A DNA stretch of 64,000 nt, from the NCBI GenBank assembly GCA_024641335.1, contig JAHEDG010000008.1:19821-83820 (forward strand), written 5' to 3'. A program made the translations under genes and the position numbers. Below are positions 16,889-26,505 of the stretch, piece by piece. Numbering within the stretch: the stretch's first letter is position 1; each line of letters starts with the position of its first letter. The stretch comes from Candidatus Zixiibacteriota bacterium (GTDB taxonomy: Bacteria; Zixibacteria; MSB-5A5; UBA10806). The notes beneath the pieces were generated by a model. The model saw nothing but the letters and a program-made list of their open reading frames with translations. It was not told the origin of the DNA and did not search any database.

Positions 16889-17102
16889 TGAATTTCGTAT
16901 GTTGCATATGGAATATACAATGATTTCATTTTTGGACAAGCAAAATGTAGTCCAAAATCGCATTTTTGGCAAAATTAACGAAAAATAACGCAATTATTAT
17001 TTTGGAGCCGGTATTTCCAGGACGGGTCAGGATCGATATATTACTGAATAAGCGGTCATGATTCCGTCCATCAGTACGGATCGGGTATGGCGATAAGGCA
17101 GC

Positions 17103-17858
17103 TTAATTCAGCTTGAATTTCTCGCCGAGATAAATTTTACGAGCCTCGGGATCGTTGGCCAGGAATTCCGAAGTTCCGCTTTTGAGGATCTCTCCTTCAA
17201 AGATGATATAGGCTCTATCTGTGATCGAGAGTGTCTCTCTGACATTGTGATCGGTAATCAGAATCCCCAGGCCTTTATCTCTTAAGCGGGCGATTATTTT
17301 CTGGATTTCTTCGACAGTAATGGGATCGATTCCGGAGAACGGCTCGTCGAGGAGCATGAATTTCGGTTCGGTTACCAGCGCCCGGGCGATCTCGACTCGG
17401 CGTCTTTCACCACCGGAGAGGTTGTAGGCCATCGATTTGGCCAGCGAGGTCACATCGAGGTCCTCGAGTAATTCTTCGAGACGCTGTTTTCGTTGAGAGC
17501 GGTTCAGGGGCAGGGTCTCCAGGATGGCCATGATATTCTGTTCTACATTCAGTTTTCTGAAGATCGACGGTTCCTGCGGCAGATACCCGATTCCTCGTCG
17601 GGCCCGTTTGTACATGGGCAGATATGTCAGGTCGTTTTCATTCATAAAGATTTTTCCGCCATTGGGGCGAATCAGACCGGTGATCATATAAAAAGTGGTG
17701 GTTTTGCCGGCGCCGTTGGGGCCTAAGAGCCCGACGATCTCTCCGGCGGAAACCGATATGGAGATACCGTTGACCACCCGTCGTTTTTTATAGATCTTCA
17801 GCAGTTCCTCGGATCGCAGAAGCGATGAATTACCATTGGTATTATCATCTTTGTTCAC
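17103..17858 (-). CDS. lptB: LPS export ABC transporter ATP-binding protein
   Basis: 251 residues. Walker [11 protein letters not shown]-loop [13 protein letters not shown], signature [16 protein letters not shown], Walker [11 protein letters not shown]-loop ITDHNV. The LptB-specific pattern with [12 protein letters not shown] is present. It drives extraction of LPS from the inner membrane with LptFG and LptC. The start overlaps the lptC stop by four bases (ATGA), indicating translational coupling. No lptA-type gene lies between lptC and lptB, where it often sits, and lptF/lptG are not in the window. Confidence 0.95.
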   Translation of the reverse strand: MNKDDNTNGNSSLLRSEELLKIYKKRRVVNGISISVSAGEIVGLLGPNGAGKTTTFYMITGLIRPNGGKIFMNENDLTYLPMYKRARRGIGYLPQEPSIFRKLNVEQNIMAILETLPLNRSQRKQRLEELLEDLDVTSLAKSMAYNLSGGERRRVEIARALVTEPKFMLLDEPFSGIDPITVEEIQKIIARLRDKGLGILITDHNVRETLSITDRAYIIFEGEILKSGTSEFLANDPEARKIYLGEKFKLN

Positions 17859-18421
17859 GGTAGAATCTCCTTCGAGTCATCCCCTTCGAGTATATCTATC
17901 TCCTCCTCACCGGAAGGGAGATTGATGATCTCTCCCTTGACATCGCGCAGAATTCTGACATGCTCCAGCCGGCTGTCGGCCTCCATACCGTACCCGGTGA
18001 CTATATCTCCGGTACGGATGAGCTTTACATAATCATCGGTTGTAATCAGCCTGGTAATCGGATTCCAATATAGCGATTCGGTTTGAAGAGTCGAGGAATC
18101 GCTTTCTACCACGACATCGCCCCAAACCGAGAATTCTTTCTTTTTCTGTCTGACCAATCCCTCGCTCGAAGTCAAAGTCGAGCGGTAGCCGCCGTTTTCG
18201 TCGTAGAAATCGACCTTGACTTTTTTAGCCAGAGTGGAATCCTCTTTATCGAAAACGTAGAGAGTATCGGCGAAAATGACCGCTTCCCTGTGCCCCTGCG
18301 ACATCAGGGTAATATCGGCATCCACCAGCACCGAATTCGGGATCTTCTCCGCCGAGACCGATTCAGGCGGACTGCCGGTATTGCCGCAAGCCAGTATCAG
18401 CGGGATAAGCGGAAGGAACAT
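17855..18421 (-). CDS. lptC: LPS export protein LptC, lipoprotein-like
   Basis: 188 residues. The N-terminus is a short hydrophobic stretch ending in a lipobox-like LILAC-GN (Cys at 12), so the protein may be a lipoprotein where enterobacterial LptC has an uncleaved helix. Residues about 30-165 form the OstA/LptC jellyroll: [19 protein letters not shown], then [20 protein letters not shown] and VWGDVVVES. It receives LPS from LptB2FG in the periplasm. It overlaps lptB by four bases and begins 11 bases after the acyltransferase. The start has no obvious Shine-Dalgarno and could be slightly further upstream. Confidence 0.85.
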   Translation of the reverse strand: MFLPLIPLILACGNTGSPPESVSAEKIPNSVLVDADITLMSQGHREAVIFADTLYVFDKEDSTLAKKVKVDFYDENGGYRSTLTSSEGLVRQKKKEFSVWGDVVVESDSSTLQTESLYWNPITRLITTDDYVKLIRTGDIVTGYGMEADSRLEHVRILRDVKGEIINLPSGEEEIDILEGDDSKEILP

Positions 18422-18432
18422 TTTAAGTCTGG

Positions 18433-19371
18433 CTATTGTGATAGAACCTCCTCCAGACTGTCTTTTACGTCCGGGGACGTTTTTGGTTTTCTTTTCCAGC
18501 GGTCATGAATCCACATCCATTGCGTCGGATCGTGATCAATCAGTTCCTCGAGCGAACGGTTGCATAATGTCAGGCCCTCGAGGATATCCATATCTTTATT
18601 ATCGCTCGATGGTATATCGAATGACGGCAGGACTTTTATCATATAGCGGTCGTCGGCTTTGCGGAACATGGCCATCGGCACGACCGGCGATCCGGTTTTG
18701 CGGCCGATAACCACCGGCCCGGCGGCGGTATTTGCCGGTATACCGAAAAACGGAGCGAAGTATCCTGCGACTTTATCCGAATCCAGATCGAGCAGGACAC
18801 CGAGCATACGGCCATCGTTAAGAACGGATAAAATTCTTTTGGCGGAAACATCGGAGGGCAGGTTCTCCAGACCGAAACGTTCCCTGTTCTCCACGATTAG
18901 CGAATCCAGTCTATGGTCATAGAGTTTTCTTCCGACCACCGACAGCGGTATTTTCTTAACCGAGGCAAACCAGGCGGCCATAAGCTCGAAATTACCGATA
19001 TGTCCGGTGAGTCCGATTACCCCCTTCCCTCGGTCGAAAGCTTCATCGAAACATTCCATGCCTTCGGTATCGATGAGCGACTGAAGATCGTCAGGGTTCC
19101 ATTTTCTCGACTGGATGACATCGGAGGTGTTTCGGGCGATCATGGAGAAACATTCTCGGGCTACCAGTTTTACTTTCAGATCGCTCCAGTTATCTTTATA
19201 GGCCCGTTTGAGATTATTTTCGGCCAGCCTTCGTTCGGAAAGATCGAGCAGGGCGGCTGCCTCGCCGATAGAGCCGGCCAGTTTCAAGGCTATGCTTCTG
19301 GGGAGGCTTTCAAACAGGTAAATCAGGGCCTTGATCAGATAGTAGATAATGTCGTTTTTCAGATTCTTCAT
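18433..19371 (-). CDS. LpxL/HtrB-type lipid A acyltransferase
   Basis: 312 residues of the lysophospholipid/Kdo-lipid A acyltransferase family. One N-terminal membrane-associated helix (about 8-22), acyltransferase motif GHIGNFE (H and E of HX4D/E, near 139-145), then RMLGVLLDLDSDK, VVPMAMFRK and the closing WMWIHDRWK. It likely adds a secondary acyl chain to Kdo2-lipid IVA at the inner membrane. It sits between kdsD (7 bases) and lptC (11 bases), fitting lipid A completion. LpxL and LpxM cannot be told apart here, so no symbol is given. Confidence 0.85.
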   Translation of the reverse strand: MKNLKNDIIYYLIKALIYLFESLPRSIALKLAGSIGEAAALLDLSERRLAENNLKRAYKDNWSDLKVKLVARECFSMIARNTSDVIQSRKWNPDDLQSLIDTEGMECFDEAFDRGKGVIGLTGHIGNFELMAAWFASVKKIPLSVVGRKLYDHRLDSLIVENRERFGLENLPSDVSAKRILSVLNDGRMLGVLLDLDSDKVAGYFAPFFGIPANTAAGPVVIGRKTGSPVVPMAMFRKADDRYMIKVLPSFDIPSSDNKDMDILEGLTLCNRSLEELIDHDPTQWMWIHDRWKRKPKTSPDVKDSLEEVLSQ

Positions 19372-19378
19372 AGAGTGT

Positions 19379-20341
19379 CTAAACTACCTTAGCTTTAAGC
19401 AAGTCATGGAGATGTATTAATCCGACCGGTCGGTCGGTATCATCTGTGATCACCAGACTGGTGATATTCCGATCTTCCATAACGGCCACCGCGGCGGCGG
19501 CCAGTTCGTCCGGCTTGATCCGTTTCGGATTGGGATTGATGATATCGGCGGCCTTGAGTTGGAAGGGATTATCGTGAGATTCGACAGTCCTGCGCAGGTC
19601 GCCGTCGGTGAATATCCCGATCAGTTTTCCCTGATTGTCAGTGACTAAAGTCAGGCCGAATCTTTTGGAGGTCATTTCGAGCACCATCTCTTTGAATCCG
19701 GCGTTTTGACCGACAACGGGGAGTTCCTTGCCCGTATGCATGAGATCTTTGACCTTAATAAGCTGCCGTCCCAATGACCCGGCCGGATGGATGAATGAGA
19801 AATCGCTGGCTGTAAATCCGCGAAGCTCCACCAGTGCCGCGGCCAGAGCGTCACCCATAACCAGCGCCGCTGTAGCCGAAGATGTGGGGACGAAATCGAG
19901 CGGACAGGCCTCTGATTTCACCGAGGTATCGAGCACTATATCCGCCTGCCCGGCCAACTGCGAGCCATTGCCTCCGGTCAAAGCGATAATCGGTACGTCG
20001 AGCCGTTTGAACATAGGTACCAGACGAAGAATTTCCTCGGTATCGCCCGATTTGCTTATGACCACAGCCACGTCGCCGGCCAGCACAACTCCGATATCGC
20101 CATGAACCCCTTCGGCGGGATGGACAAAGAAGGCCGGTGTGCCTGTTGAGGACAGCGTGGCGGCTATTTTTTTGCCTACCTGGCCGGATTTACCGATACC
20201 GGAGATAATCACTCTGCCTTTGGTATTAAAGATGAGTCTGACCGCTTTTTCGAATCTCTCGTCGAGCCTATCGGCCATCTCCCGCAAAGCTTCGGCCTCG
20301 CTCAAGATCACGTTTTTAGCGTTATTTAAAAGTGAGTTCAA
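19379..20341 (-). CDS. kdsD: D-arabinose 5-phosphate isomerase
   Basis: 320 residues. SIS domain (about 35-185): GRVIISGIGKSGQVGKKIAA, then HPAEGVHGDIG and AVVISKSGDTEE, then TSSATAALVMGDALA. Two CBS domains fill the C-terminus (about 205-320; KDLMHTGKELPVV, VVMEDRNITSLVITD-like). It isomerises ribulose 5-phosphate to arabinose 5-phosphate, the first step to Kdo. The proposed TTG start overlaps the end of kdsC by 20 bases, so the two are translationally linked. Confidence 0.92.
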   Translation of the reverse strand: MNSLLNNAKNVILSEAEALREMADRLDERFEKAVRLIFNTKGRVIISGIGKSGQVGKKIAATLSSTGTPAFFVHPAEGVHGDIGVVLAGDVAVVISKSGDTEEILRLVPMFKRLDVPIIALTGGNGSQLAGQADIVLDTSVKSEACPLDFVPTSSATAALVMGDALAAALVELRGFTASDFSFIHPAGSLGRQLIKVKDLMHTGKELPVVGQNAGFKEMVLEMTSKRFGLTLVTDNQGKLIGIFTDGDLRRTVESHDNPFQLKAADIINPNPKRIKPDELAAAAVAVMEDRNITSLVITDDTDRPVGLIHLHDLLKAKVV

Positions 20342-20873
20342 CCGGATTAAATCCTTTCGCTTTCAAAACCATATCGACGAACTCCCTGGCGGCGCCCATG
20401 CCGGCATCCCGATTGGTGACGATATCGGCGTATTTTTTCACGTAGGCAGGAGCGTGAGGGACGGTAACGGAGACGCCGGCCGATTTCATAACCGGAATAT
20501 CGATCACATCGTCGCCCATAAAAGCGGTTTGTTGCGGGTCGAGTTTATATTTTTTCAGGAGTTTATCGAACGAGAGCCTTTTTGGTCCGGCGATCTGGAA
20601 AAGATCTTTCACTCCCAATTCGCGGGCCCGCGCTGTAGTTGCCGGTGATTTTCGTCCGGAGATAAAAGCGGTGGGAATTCCGGCCCGCCGGGCGATATAC
20701 ACGGCCATTCCGTCGGCGATGCAAAACCGTTTATACTCGTCGCCGTTTCGCCCCATCCAGACGGTGTTGTCGGTCAATACTCCGTCGACATCGAAAATCA
20801 GAAGTTCGATTTTTTTTAGTTTTGTTTTCAGGCTATTATGTGATCCTTTTCGCATATAGAGGAATAAATCCAT
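20322..20873 (-). CDS. kdsC: Kdo-8-phosphate phosphatase
   Basis: About 183 residues (start uncertain: TTG 20891, ATG 20873 or ATG 20855). HAD motif I LLIFDVDGVLTDNTVW, motif II FISGRKS, motif III with KRLSFDKLLKKY, motif IV FMGDDVIDIPVM. The small C0-type HAD phosphatase hydrolyses Kdo 8-phosphate to Kdo. The N-terminal extension before the HAD motif has no conserved content, so the later starts are likelier. It is 80 bases after kdsA and overlaps kdsD. Confidence 0.9.
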   Translation of the reverse strand: MDLFLYMRKGSHNSLKTKLKKIELLIFDVDGVLTDNTVWMGRNGDEYKRFCIADGMAVYIARRAGIPTAFISGRKSPATTARARELGVKDLFQIAGPKRLSFDKLLKKYKLDPQQTAFMGDDVIDIPVMKSAGVSVTVPHAPAYVKKYADIVTNRDAGMGAAREFVDMVLKAKGFNPVELTFK

Positions 20874-20971
20874 CAGGGCTCTTTTAGTCAATAGAAAAGC
20901 GGATAATCAAAGGAGAAGGCATTCTCCGATTTCTATGAAAACTATAAAAAAACGAAATCTTTAATATAGAA

Positions 20972-21790
20972 TTACAGTCTCGGACTTCGGGCGGCCAGTA
21001 TATTTTCCACAAGCTTATCGAGATCATCGGTGGGTATCTGGCATTCTTTATCGGAGAGAGCGGTAGACGGCTTGGGATGGGTTTCGATGAAGAGAGCGTC
21101 CACGCCGACCGCCACCGCGGCTCGTGCCAACGGCAGGATGAATCTCGGATCTCCGCCTGACGATCCTCCGGCCGCACCCGGTTTTTGCACCGAGTGGGTA
21201 CAGTCGAAAACGACGGGGAAGCCGAGCTCGGCCATGACCACCAAGCCTCGAAAATCGACGACCAGGTCGCGGTAACCGAAGCTGGTGCCTCGTTCGGTCA
21301 ATAGAACGCGGTTATTGCCGGTTTCCAGGACCTTTTCGGAGATAGGTTTCATATCTTCGGGCGCTAAGAACTGTCCTTTTTTTATATTTACCGGCAGCTT
21401 TGTTTTGGCGGCGGATACGACCAGGTCGGTCTGACGGCAAAGAAAGGCGGGTATCTGAAGACAGTCGGCCACGTCAGCGGCCAAAGAGACCTCCTCGGTG
21501 GAATGGACGTCGGTAAGTATGGGAAGACCGAACCTGCCCTTGACATCCCTAAGAATGGAAAGGGCTTCGCCTATGCCGATAGTGGAGAAGGATTTTCCCG
21601 AAAGCCGATTGGCTTTCATATACGACGATTTGAAAATGACGGGGATATTATATTTTTCCCTGATAGCGACAAGTGTCTCGGCGGTTTTGAAAGTTATCTC
21701 TTTCGATTCGACGGCGCAGGGCCCGGCGATCAGTGTTAAGGACTTTCCTCCGACCGTTTCGGCGCCGATACTGACTTTGATACGAGACAT
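20972..21790 (-). CDS. kdsA: Kdo-8-phosphate synthase
   Basis: 272 residues. LTLIAGPCAVESKE at the start, FKSSYMKANRLSGKSF (the family usually has FKASFDKANRSS), LPILTDVHS, VDCLQIPAFLCRQTDL, KKGQFLAPEDM, LTERGTSFGY, FDCTHSVQKPG. It condenses phosphoenolpyruvate with arabinose 5-phosphate. The start shares one base with the preceding stop (TAATG). The pattern KSSYMKAN in place of KASFDKAN is a mild divergence. The Cys of the metal-dependent class is represented by AGPCAVES, whose Cys would be a metal ligand. Confidence 0.93.
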   Translation of the reverse strand: MSRIKVSIGAETVGGKSLTLIAGPCAVESKEITFKTAETLVAIREKYNIPVIFKSSYMKANRLSGKSFSTIGIGEALSILRDVKGRFGLPILTDVHSTEEVSLAADVADCLQIPAFLCRQTDLVVSAAKTKLPVNIKKGQFLAPEDMKPISEKVLETGNNRVLLTERGTSFGYRDLVVDFRGLVVMAELGFPVVFDCTHSVQKPGAAGGSSGGDPRFILPLARAAVAVGVDALFIETHPKPSTALSDKECQIPTDDLDKLVENILAARSPRL

Positions 21791-22182
21791 TACTTCTCTT
21801 CCAGTTTGACAACTTGCCAGATAGACCGTCGGCCAAGATGCTTAAACGGCCGTTCGAGCGTAATAAGATAGATTTTATCAGGACGGCGAAGCTCGACCGC
21901 CGCGTGAAAAAAACCCTCGCCTTTGATGATGATATCGGTCGTGGAAACCGCGTCGGAATCGGATCGGGCGATCATATCATTGATGAAAGCCGAGGATGCG
22001 CCTTTAACATCAAGAAACCATTCGAATTCGGATGAATCGACCCATGTCTGGTAACTGGCGGCGAGTTGGTCGCTGGGGTAGGGAAGCTGGACGGTGATAT
22101 CGGCTTGATCATCCATACCGCCGCAACCGATGAGAGCAACGATCCATAGCAGGAATAGTATGGGGACGACATGCCTGTTCAT
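21790..22182 (-). CDS. Lipoprotein of unknown function in the Kdo operon
   Basis: 130 residues. Signal peptide with lipobox ALIGC (Cys about 20), then a small domain with [20 protein letters not shown] and a beta-rich end ([20 protein letters not shown]). No family is recognised. It overlaps the pyrG stop by four bases (ATGA) and the kdsA start by one base (TAATG), so it is locked into the operon. A role in LPS assembly or envelope sensing is suggested only by context. Confidence 0.65.
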   Translation of the reverse strand: MNRHVVPILFLLWIVALIGCGGMDDQADITVQLPYPSDQLAASYQTWVDSSEFEWFLDVKGASSAFINDMIARSDSDAVSTTDIIIKGEGFFHAAVELRRPDKIYLITLERPFKHLGRRSIWQVVKLEEK

Positions 22183-23843
22183 TTTATCGATTCCCTGATT
22201 TTTTTCGCTGTCGGGATTTTGCCGCCTTTAAAATTGACGGCGGCCTTAACCAGCCCGGCGAACAGCGGATGAGGACGCATAGGCCGGGATTTCAGCTCCG
22301 GGTGAAACTGTCCGGCGATAAAAAACGGGTGCGACGGCAGCTCTATAATCTCGACCAGTTTACCGTCGGGAGAGATACCGGAGAACTCCAGACCCTCTTT
22401 GTTCAGCTTATCACGATATTCGTTATTGACTTCGTAGCGGTGCCGGTGTCTTTCGTCGATCTTGAGGGTGTTATAGAGTTTTTGCGCCAGACTTCCGGGC
22501 GTAATCTTGCAGGGGTAAGAACCGAGCCTCATGGTGGCGCCTTTATCGGTAATATCTTTCTGTTCGTCCATAAGGTGAATCACCGGATGGGGAGACTTGT
22601 TATCGAATTCGGAAGAATTGGCATCTTCGAATCCGGCCACGTTTCTGGCGTACTCGATGACCGCGCATTGCAACCCCAGGCATATGCCCAGAAACGGGAT
22701 GTTATTTTCCCGGACATACTTGATAGCGTCGATCTTGCCTTCTATTCCCCTTTCGCCAAACCCTCCGGGAACCAGCAGGCCGTCGATATCGGAAAGATGA
22801 GCTTCCGGGCCGTCCTCGGAGATTAGCTCCGACGAGACCCAGACCAGTTCGACATCGGCTTTATTAGCACAACCAGCGTGTATAAACGATTCGATGATGG
22901 ATTTATAGGCGTCCCGAAGATCGATATATTTTCCGCAGATACCAATTTTCACTTTATGTTCGGGGTTTTTCAGATTATGCACCATGGATACCCACTCGGA
23001 ATAATCGAGATCTTTGCAGAGCAGTTTCAGATAATGAACCATTAGATTATCGAGAAGTTCTTTATGGAACTGAATCGGCAGTTCGTAGATGGTTTCCATA
23101 TCCAGATCCTGGATTACGGCTTCCGGGGGGACATTGCAGAAGAGCCCTATTTTCTTTTTAACCTCTCTGGTCAGCGGCAGAGGGCTGCGGCAGATCAGGA
23201 TATCTGCGTCCACGCCGATTTCTCTTAGAGCTTTGACCGAATGCTGGGTAGGCTTGGTTTTCAACTCCCCGGAACCCTCGATATAAGGAATCAGGGTCAG
23301 GTGTATAAACAGGGTATCTTCGTTTTCTTCCTCCAGGGCCATCTGCCTGATAGCCTCGAGGAAAGGCAAAGACTCGATATCTCCTACGGTACCGCCGATC
23401 TCGATAATGACCACGTCAGCCGGCTCCGGGGTGGCCGCCAGGAGCCTGATTCTGGATTTTATTTCATTGGTGATATGCGGGATCACCTGGACAGTCGCCC
23501 CGAGGTAGCCTCCCTTGCGTTCCCTTTGAATAACAGCGTCGTAAATCTGTCCGGAGGTAATATTGGAGAAACGGTTCAGGCTGTAATCCAGGAATCTCTC
23601 GTAGTGCCCCAGGTCGAGATCAGTCTCGGAACCGTCGTCAAGGACAAACACCTCGCCATGCTGGAAGGGGTTCATGGTCCCTGGATCGACATTGATATAA
23701 GGATCGCATTTCATCATCCGGACATTCAATCCCCTGGATTTCAGCAGCAGGCCGATGGATGAAGCGGCAATCCCCTTGCCAAGCGACGAAACAACCCCCC
23801 CGGTAACAAAGATGTATTTGGTCTTTTTGACTTTTTCAGCCAT
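22179..23843 (-). CDS. pyrG: CTP synthase
   Basis: 554 residues, full length. The synthetase domain has [20 protein letters not shown] at the start and [19 protein letters not shown]. The class I amidotransferase domain has [11 protein letters not shown], the nucleophile motif [18 protein letters not shown], and the His-Glu pair in [11 protein letters not shown]. It makes CTP from UTP, ATP and glutamine. Placed directly after kdsB, it would supply CTP for CMP-Kdo synthesis. The gap to kdsB is one base and the next gene overlaps by four. Confidence 0.96.
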   Translation of the reverse strand: MAEKVKKTKYIFVTGGVVSSLGKGIAASSIGLLLKSRGLNVRMMKCDPYINVDPGTMNPFQHGEVFVLDDGSETDLDLGHYERFLDYSLNRFSNITSGQIYDAVIQRERKGGYLGATVQVIPHITNEIKSRIRLLAATPEPADVVIIEIGGTVGDIESLPFLEAIRQMALEEENEDTLFIHLTLIPYIEGSGELKTKPTQHSVKALREIGVDADILICRSPLPLTREVKKKIGLFCNVPPEAVIQDLDMETIYELPIQFHKELLDNLMVHYLKLLCKDLDYSEWVSMVHNLKNPEHKVKIGICGKYIDLRDAYKSIIESFIHAGCANKADVELVWVSSELISEDGPEAHLSDIDGLLVPGGFGERGIEGKIDAIKYVRENNIPFLGICLGLQCAVIEYARNVAGFEDANSSEFDNKSPHPVIHLMDEQKDITDKGATMRLGSYPCKITPGSLAQKLYNTLKIDERHRHRYEVNNEYRDKLNKEGLEFSGISPDGKLVEIIELPSHPFFIAGQFHPELKSRPMRPHPLFAGLVKAAVNFKGGKIPTAKKIRESIK

Positions 23844-23844
23844 T

Positions 23845-24576
23845 CTACCGCTCCCTCTCGCTAATATGCTTCTCCGCCTCTATAAGATCTTCCTGGGAAT
23901 CTATCCCCTTGTAATCTCCGTCGACCACGACGGTTTTAATTTTGAATCCATGTTCCAGGGCCCGAAGCTGTTCCAAACCTTCGGCTATCTCCAGCGGCGA
24001 ACGCCGCAACGACGGGTATTTCATCAGAAATTCCCTTTTGAAGCCGTAGATGCCCAGGTGCCGGTAATACTTCGCGGAGCCGATATCGCGATCATAGGGT
24101 ATTCTGCTTCGGGAAAAATATAAGGCCAAACCCTTGTGATCGAAAACAACTTTTACACTGTTGGGGTCATCGGCCTGCCGTTCATCCATATGGCAACAGG
24201 CGGTGGACATCGGTATTTCCGGATCGTCGAGGGCGGTTATGACGCTATCGATGACCTGGCTCTTCAAAAGAGGTTCATCCCCCTGTATATTCACAACCAG
24301 ATCGCATTTTCCAAGACTGGAGAGCGCTTCGGCGACCCGGTCGGTGCCGGTGGGGTGGTCGGGCCGGGTCATGACCACATTACCGCCATGGTCCCTGACC
24401 GCCGCGGCTATACGGTCGTTATCGGTGGCCACATAAAGTTCGGAAATCAACTCGGATTTTTCCGCGGCCTGAATTACGCGGACAACAAGAGGCAGGCCTC
24501 CGAGCATAGCCAATGGCTTGCCGGGAAACCGTTTCGATTCCAATCTGGCTGGGATTATTCCAAAAACAATCGGCAC
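23845..24576 (-). CDS. kdsB: CMP-Kdo synthetase
   Basis: 243 residues. [18 protein letters not shown] at the start, [46 protein letters not shown], and [14 protein letters not shown] are all KdsB marks. It activates Kdo as CMP-Kdo for transfer to lipid A. The start is GTG at 24576, only five bases after a strong -10 element and without Shine-Dalgarno, so the long LPS operon seems to begin with a leaderless mRNA. Confidence 0.95.
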   Translation of the reverse strand: MPIVFGIIPARLESKRFPGKPLAMLGGLPLVVRVIQAAEKSELISELYVATDNDRIAAAVRDHGGNVVMTRPDHPTGTDRVAEALSSLGKCDLVVNIQGDEPLLKSQVIDSVITALDDPEIPMSTACCHMDERQADDPNSVKVVFDHKGLALYFSRSRIPYDRDIGSAKYYRHLGIYGFKREFLMKYPSLRRSPLEIAEGLEQLRALEHGFKIKTVVVDGDYKGIDSQEDLIEAEKHISERER

Positions 24577-24581
24577 AAGTT

Positions 24582-24610
24582 ATTTTAGTCAATGGCCGGA
24601 TGAGTGTCAA
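24582..24610 (-). promoter_or_regulatory. Promoter of the kdsB-lptB operon, leaderless
   Basis: Minus strand TTGACA (24610-24605), 17-base spacer, TAAAAT (24587-24582), then five bases to the GTG start of kdsB. This is close to the sigma-70 consensus. It stands back to back with the plus-strand promoter at 24619-24647, eight bases away. Confidence 0.7.
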
Positions 24611-24618
24611 CAAAAACC

Positions 24619-24647
24619 TTGATTTGACGGTCGCGAGACGATAAATT
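24619..24647 (+). promoter_or_regulatory. Promoter of the first GT-C-like gene, leaderless
   Basis: TTGATT (24619-24624), 17 bases, TAAATT (24642-24647), ATG at 24653 after five bases, no Shine-Dalgarno. Confidence 0.5.
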
Positions 24648-24652
24648 TCCTT

Positions 24653-26488
24653 ATGCCTAAAAGAGATTTGCTTATCGTAACGCTTTTCTATATAAGCTTA
24701 TGCGTACTGTATTATGTTCGCATGATCCTCATAACCGAGCCGGGATTTCCGTTGGACGACGCCTGGATACACCAGGTTTTCGCCAGGAATATCGCCACCG
24801 GCCACGGCTTTTCGTTCAATCCGGATATTCCCGTAGCCGGTTCGACTGCCCCGCTCTGGACCCTGATTCTGGCAATACCGTGGATGATATTCGGGCCGGT
24901 AACCGGAGGGATAATTACCGGAATCCTATGCCAATGGCTGGCTTTGATCGCTATCTATAAGTTGACCGAGATCCTGACGAAGGATCGCGCTCTATCCTTG
25001 CTGGTCGCGATTAGTTCGGTCTTATGCTGGCCGTTGATCTGGGGCGCTCTATCGGGGATGGAAGCCGGTCTTTATTCGGCATTATCACTCTGGGGATTGT
25101 ATTTCTATTTCCGCTCGGAATCATTGGGGGACGCCAGGGATTATTTGGCTTACGGGCTGTTCGGCCTGGCCTCTCTATCGCGGCCGGAATGCGCATTATT
25201 TATAGTCGCCGCCCTTATCCGGGACGCCGCGGTCTGGTGGAAGTCGACCGACAGGGGATATCTGCCGTGGCTGGTCAAGGTGGGAATTTTAGCGATATTA
25301 GCGGCTCCCTATTTCACGCTAACGTATATCAATACAGGCGGGATTTTCCCGAGGACATTCGGGGCCAAGGTCCGAAATGACAACTTGATCGCATCGCTTC
25401 TCCAATGGAATTGGAAGGCCGCGATTAAGGCGTCAACCGTCCTGCCATATTTTTATATTCAGAATTTTTATCGCCACATCCTGCTTTTGAATCCGATAAT
25501 CGCCTATGCCCTTTTCACCGGTCTTTTAAAGTTGGTGAGGGCTTCGCGCGGTGAGAAATCAAAGACGATTATGCTGGCTTTGTTATTCATCTCCTATGTA
25601 CCGCTGATGGGGATAATCGCCCCAGTGTTTGCCGCCACGGTACACAATTTTCGAATGATCGACCATCTTCTTTTTCTATTTATTATGATAGGGATTTCAG
25701 GGTTATTCATGGACGTTGAAACCGAATCGCCCCTTTTTAGGAAGATATTGTCAATAGGGGGGATTATTTTTCTATCGATCGGAATCTCTTTTAATTTCAT
25801 GGAGGGGACAATCAGCTCTCTTTTGAATCGCAATTCTCTTTTATTCTCGGCCGACGATTTGAAGCGGATATTGTTCGTCTATAATAATGCTTGTATCGGG
25901 ACCAGATCTCTGGGAATAATAATGATTACATCCTCGCTGATAACCATTGGACGTATCCGAAAATTCATCAATACCGGATTCGTACGTCCGGCTCTTATCT
26001 CCGCGGTTCTCATAACAGGAGTTTACGGGGTAATTCGTAACGCCGATCTTTACGCCAACAATGTCAGAAACATAAATGAATGCGATGTCTACGCAGCCAA
26101 ATATCTGGGAGATATCGCCAGGCCGGGCGATTTTGTCGCGGTTAACGACATCGGGGCAATGGGATATTACTCGAAGATGGAGATTCTCGATTTGAAAGGT
26201 CTGATATCTCCGGAAATAACGGTCGCTATGGTCTATAACGATTCGCTCGCCTACGAGCTTATGCTCAGCCAAAAGACGGTCGACTATGTCGCCATATTAC
26301 CCAATTGGTTTGATTATTTGCCGAGTCGATCGGATAATTTCCTGCCAATAGCCAGGTTCGGGACGAAGGATAACACGATAGTTGCCGGCGATACGACGGT
26401 GGTCTATAAGGCCTGCTGGCCGGATTCGACCATGAACGCCCATAGGGTTGCCGACGAACAAGCGCCCGGTCGACAGAATGATAAATAA
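24653..26488 (+). CDS. GT-C-type membrane glycosyltransferase-like protein, copy 1
   Basis: 611 residues with about ten predicted membrane helices. After helix 1 the first periplasmic loop carries PLDDAWIHQVFARNIATGHG, an acidic pair at the place where GT-C enzymes (PMT/ArnT-like) keep their catalytic acid, then AGSTAPLWTLIL. The end has a soluble domain (about 470-600; FVAVNDIGAMGYYSKM, LDLKGLISPE). It probably transfers a sugar from a polyprenyl carrier outside the membrane. The substrate is unknown. It is divergent from kdsB, which suggests an LPS or glycan role. A paralogue follows 17 bases later. Confidence 0.7.
   Translation: MPKRDLLIVTLFYISLCVLYYVRMILITEPGFPLDDAWIHQVFARNIATGHGFSFNPDIPVAGSTAPLWTLILAIPWMIFGPVTGGIITGILCQWLALIAIYKLTEILTKDRALSLLVAISSVLCWPLIWGALSGMEAGLYSALSLWGLYFYFRSESLGDARDYLAYGLFGLASLSRPECALFIVAALIRDAAVWWKSTDRGYLPWLVKVGILAILAAPYFTLTYINTGGIFPRTFGAKVRNDNLIASLLQWNWKAAIKASTVLPYFYIQNFYRHILLLNPIIAYALFTGLLKLVRASRGEKSKTIMLALLFISYVPLMGIIAPVFAATVHNFRMIDHLLFLFIMIGISGLFMDVETESPLFRKILSIGGIIFLSIGISFNFMEGTISSLLNRNSLLFSADDLKRILFVYNNACIGTRSLGIIMITSSLITIGRIRKFINTGFVRPALISAVLITGVYGVIRNADLYANNVRNINECDVYAAKYLGDIARPGDFVAVNDIGAMGYYSKMEILDLKGLISPEITVAMVYNDSLAYELMLSQKTVDYVAILPNWFDYLPSRSDNFLPIARFGTKDNTIVAGDTTVVYKACWPDSTMNAHRVADEQAPGRQNDK
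24755..24825 (+). repeat. 71-nt perfect repeat, copy 1 (GT-C pair)
   Basis: Identical base for base to 26608-26678. It encodes the active-site loop of both GT-C-like genes (from DDAWIHQVFARN to GFSFNPD). The flanking DNA differs at many third positions, so the tract points to gene conversion or strong local constraint. Confidence 0.8.
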
Positions 26489-26505
26489 GGGACTGTAGGA
26501 CGAAG

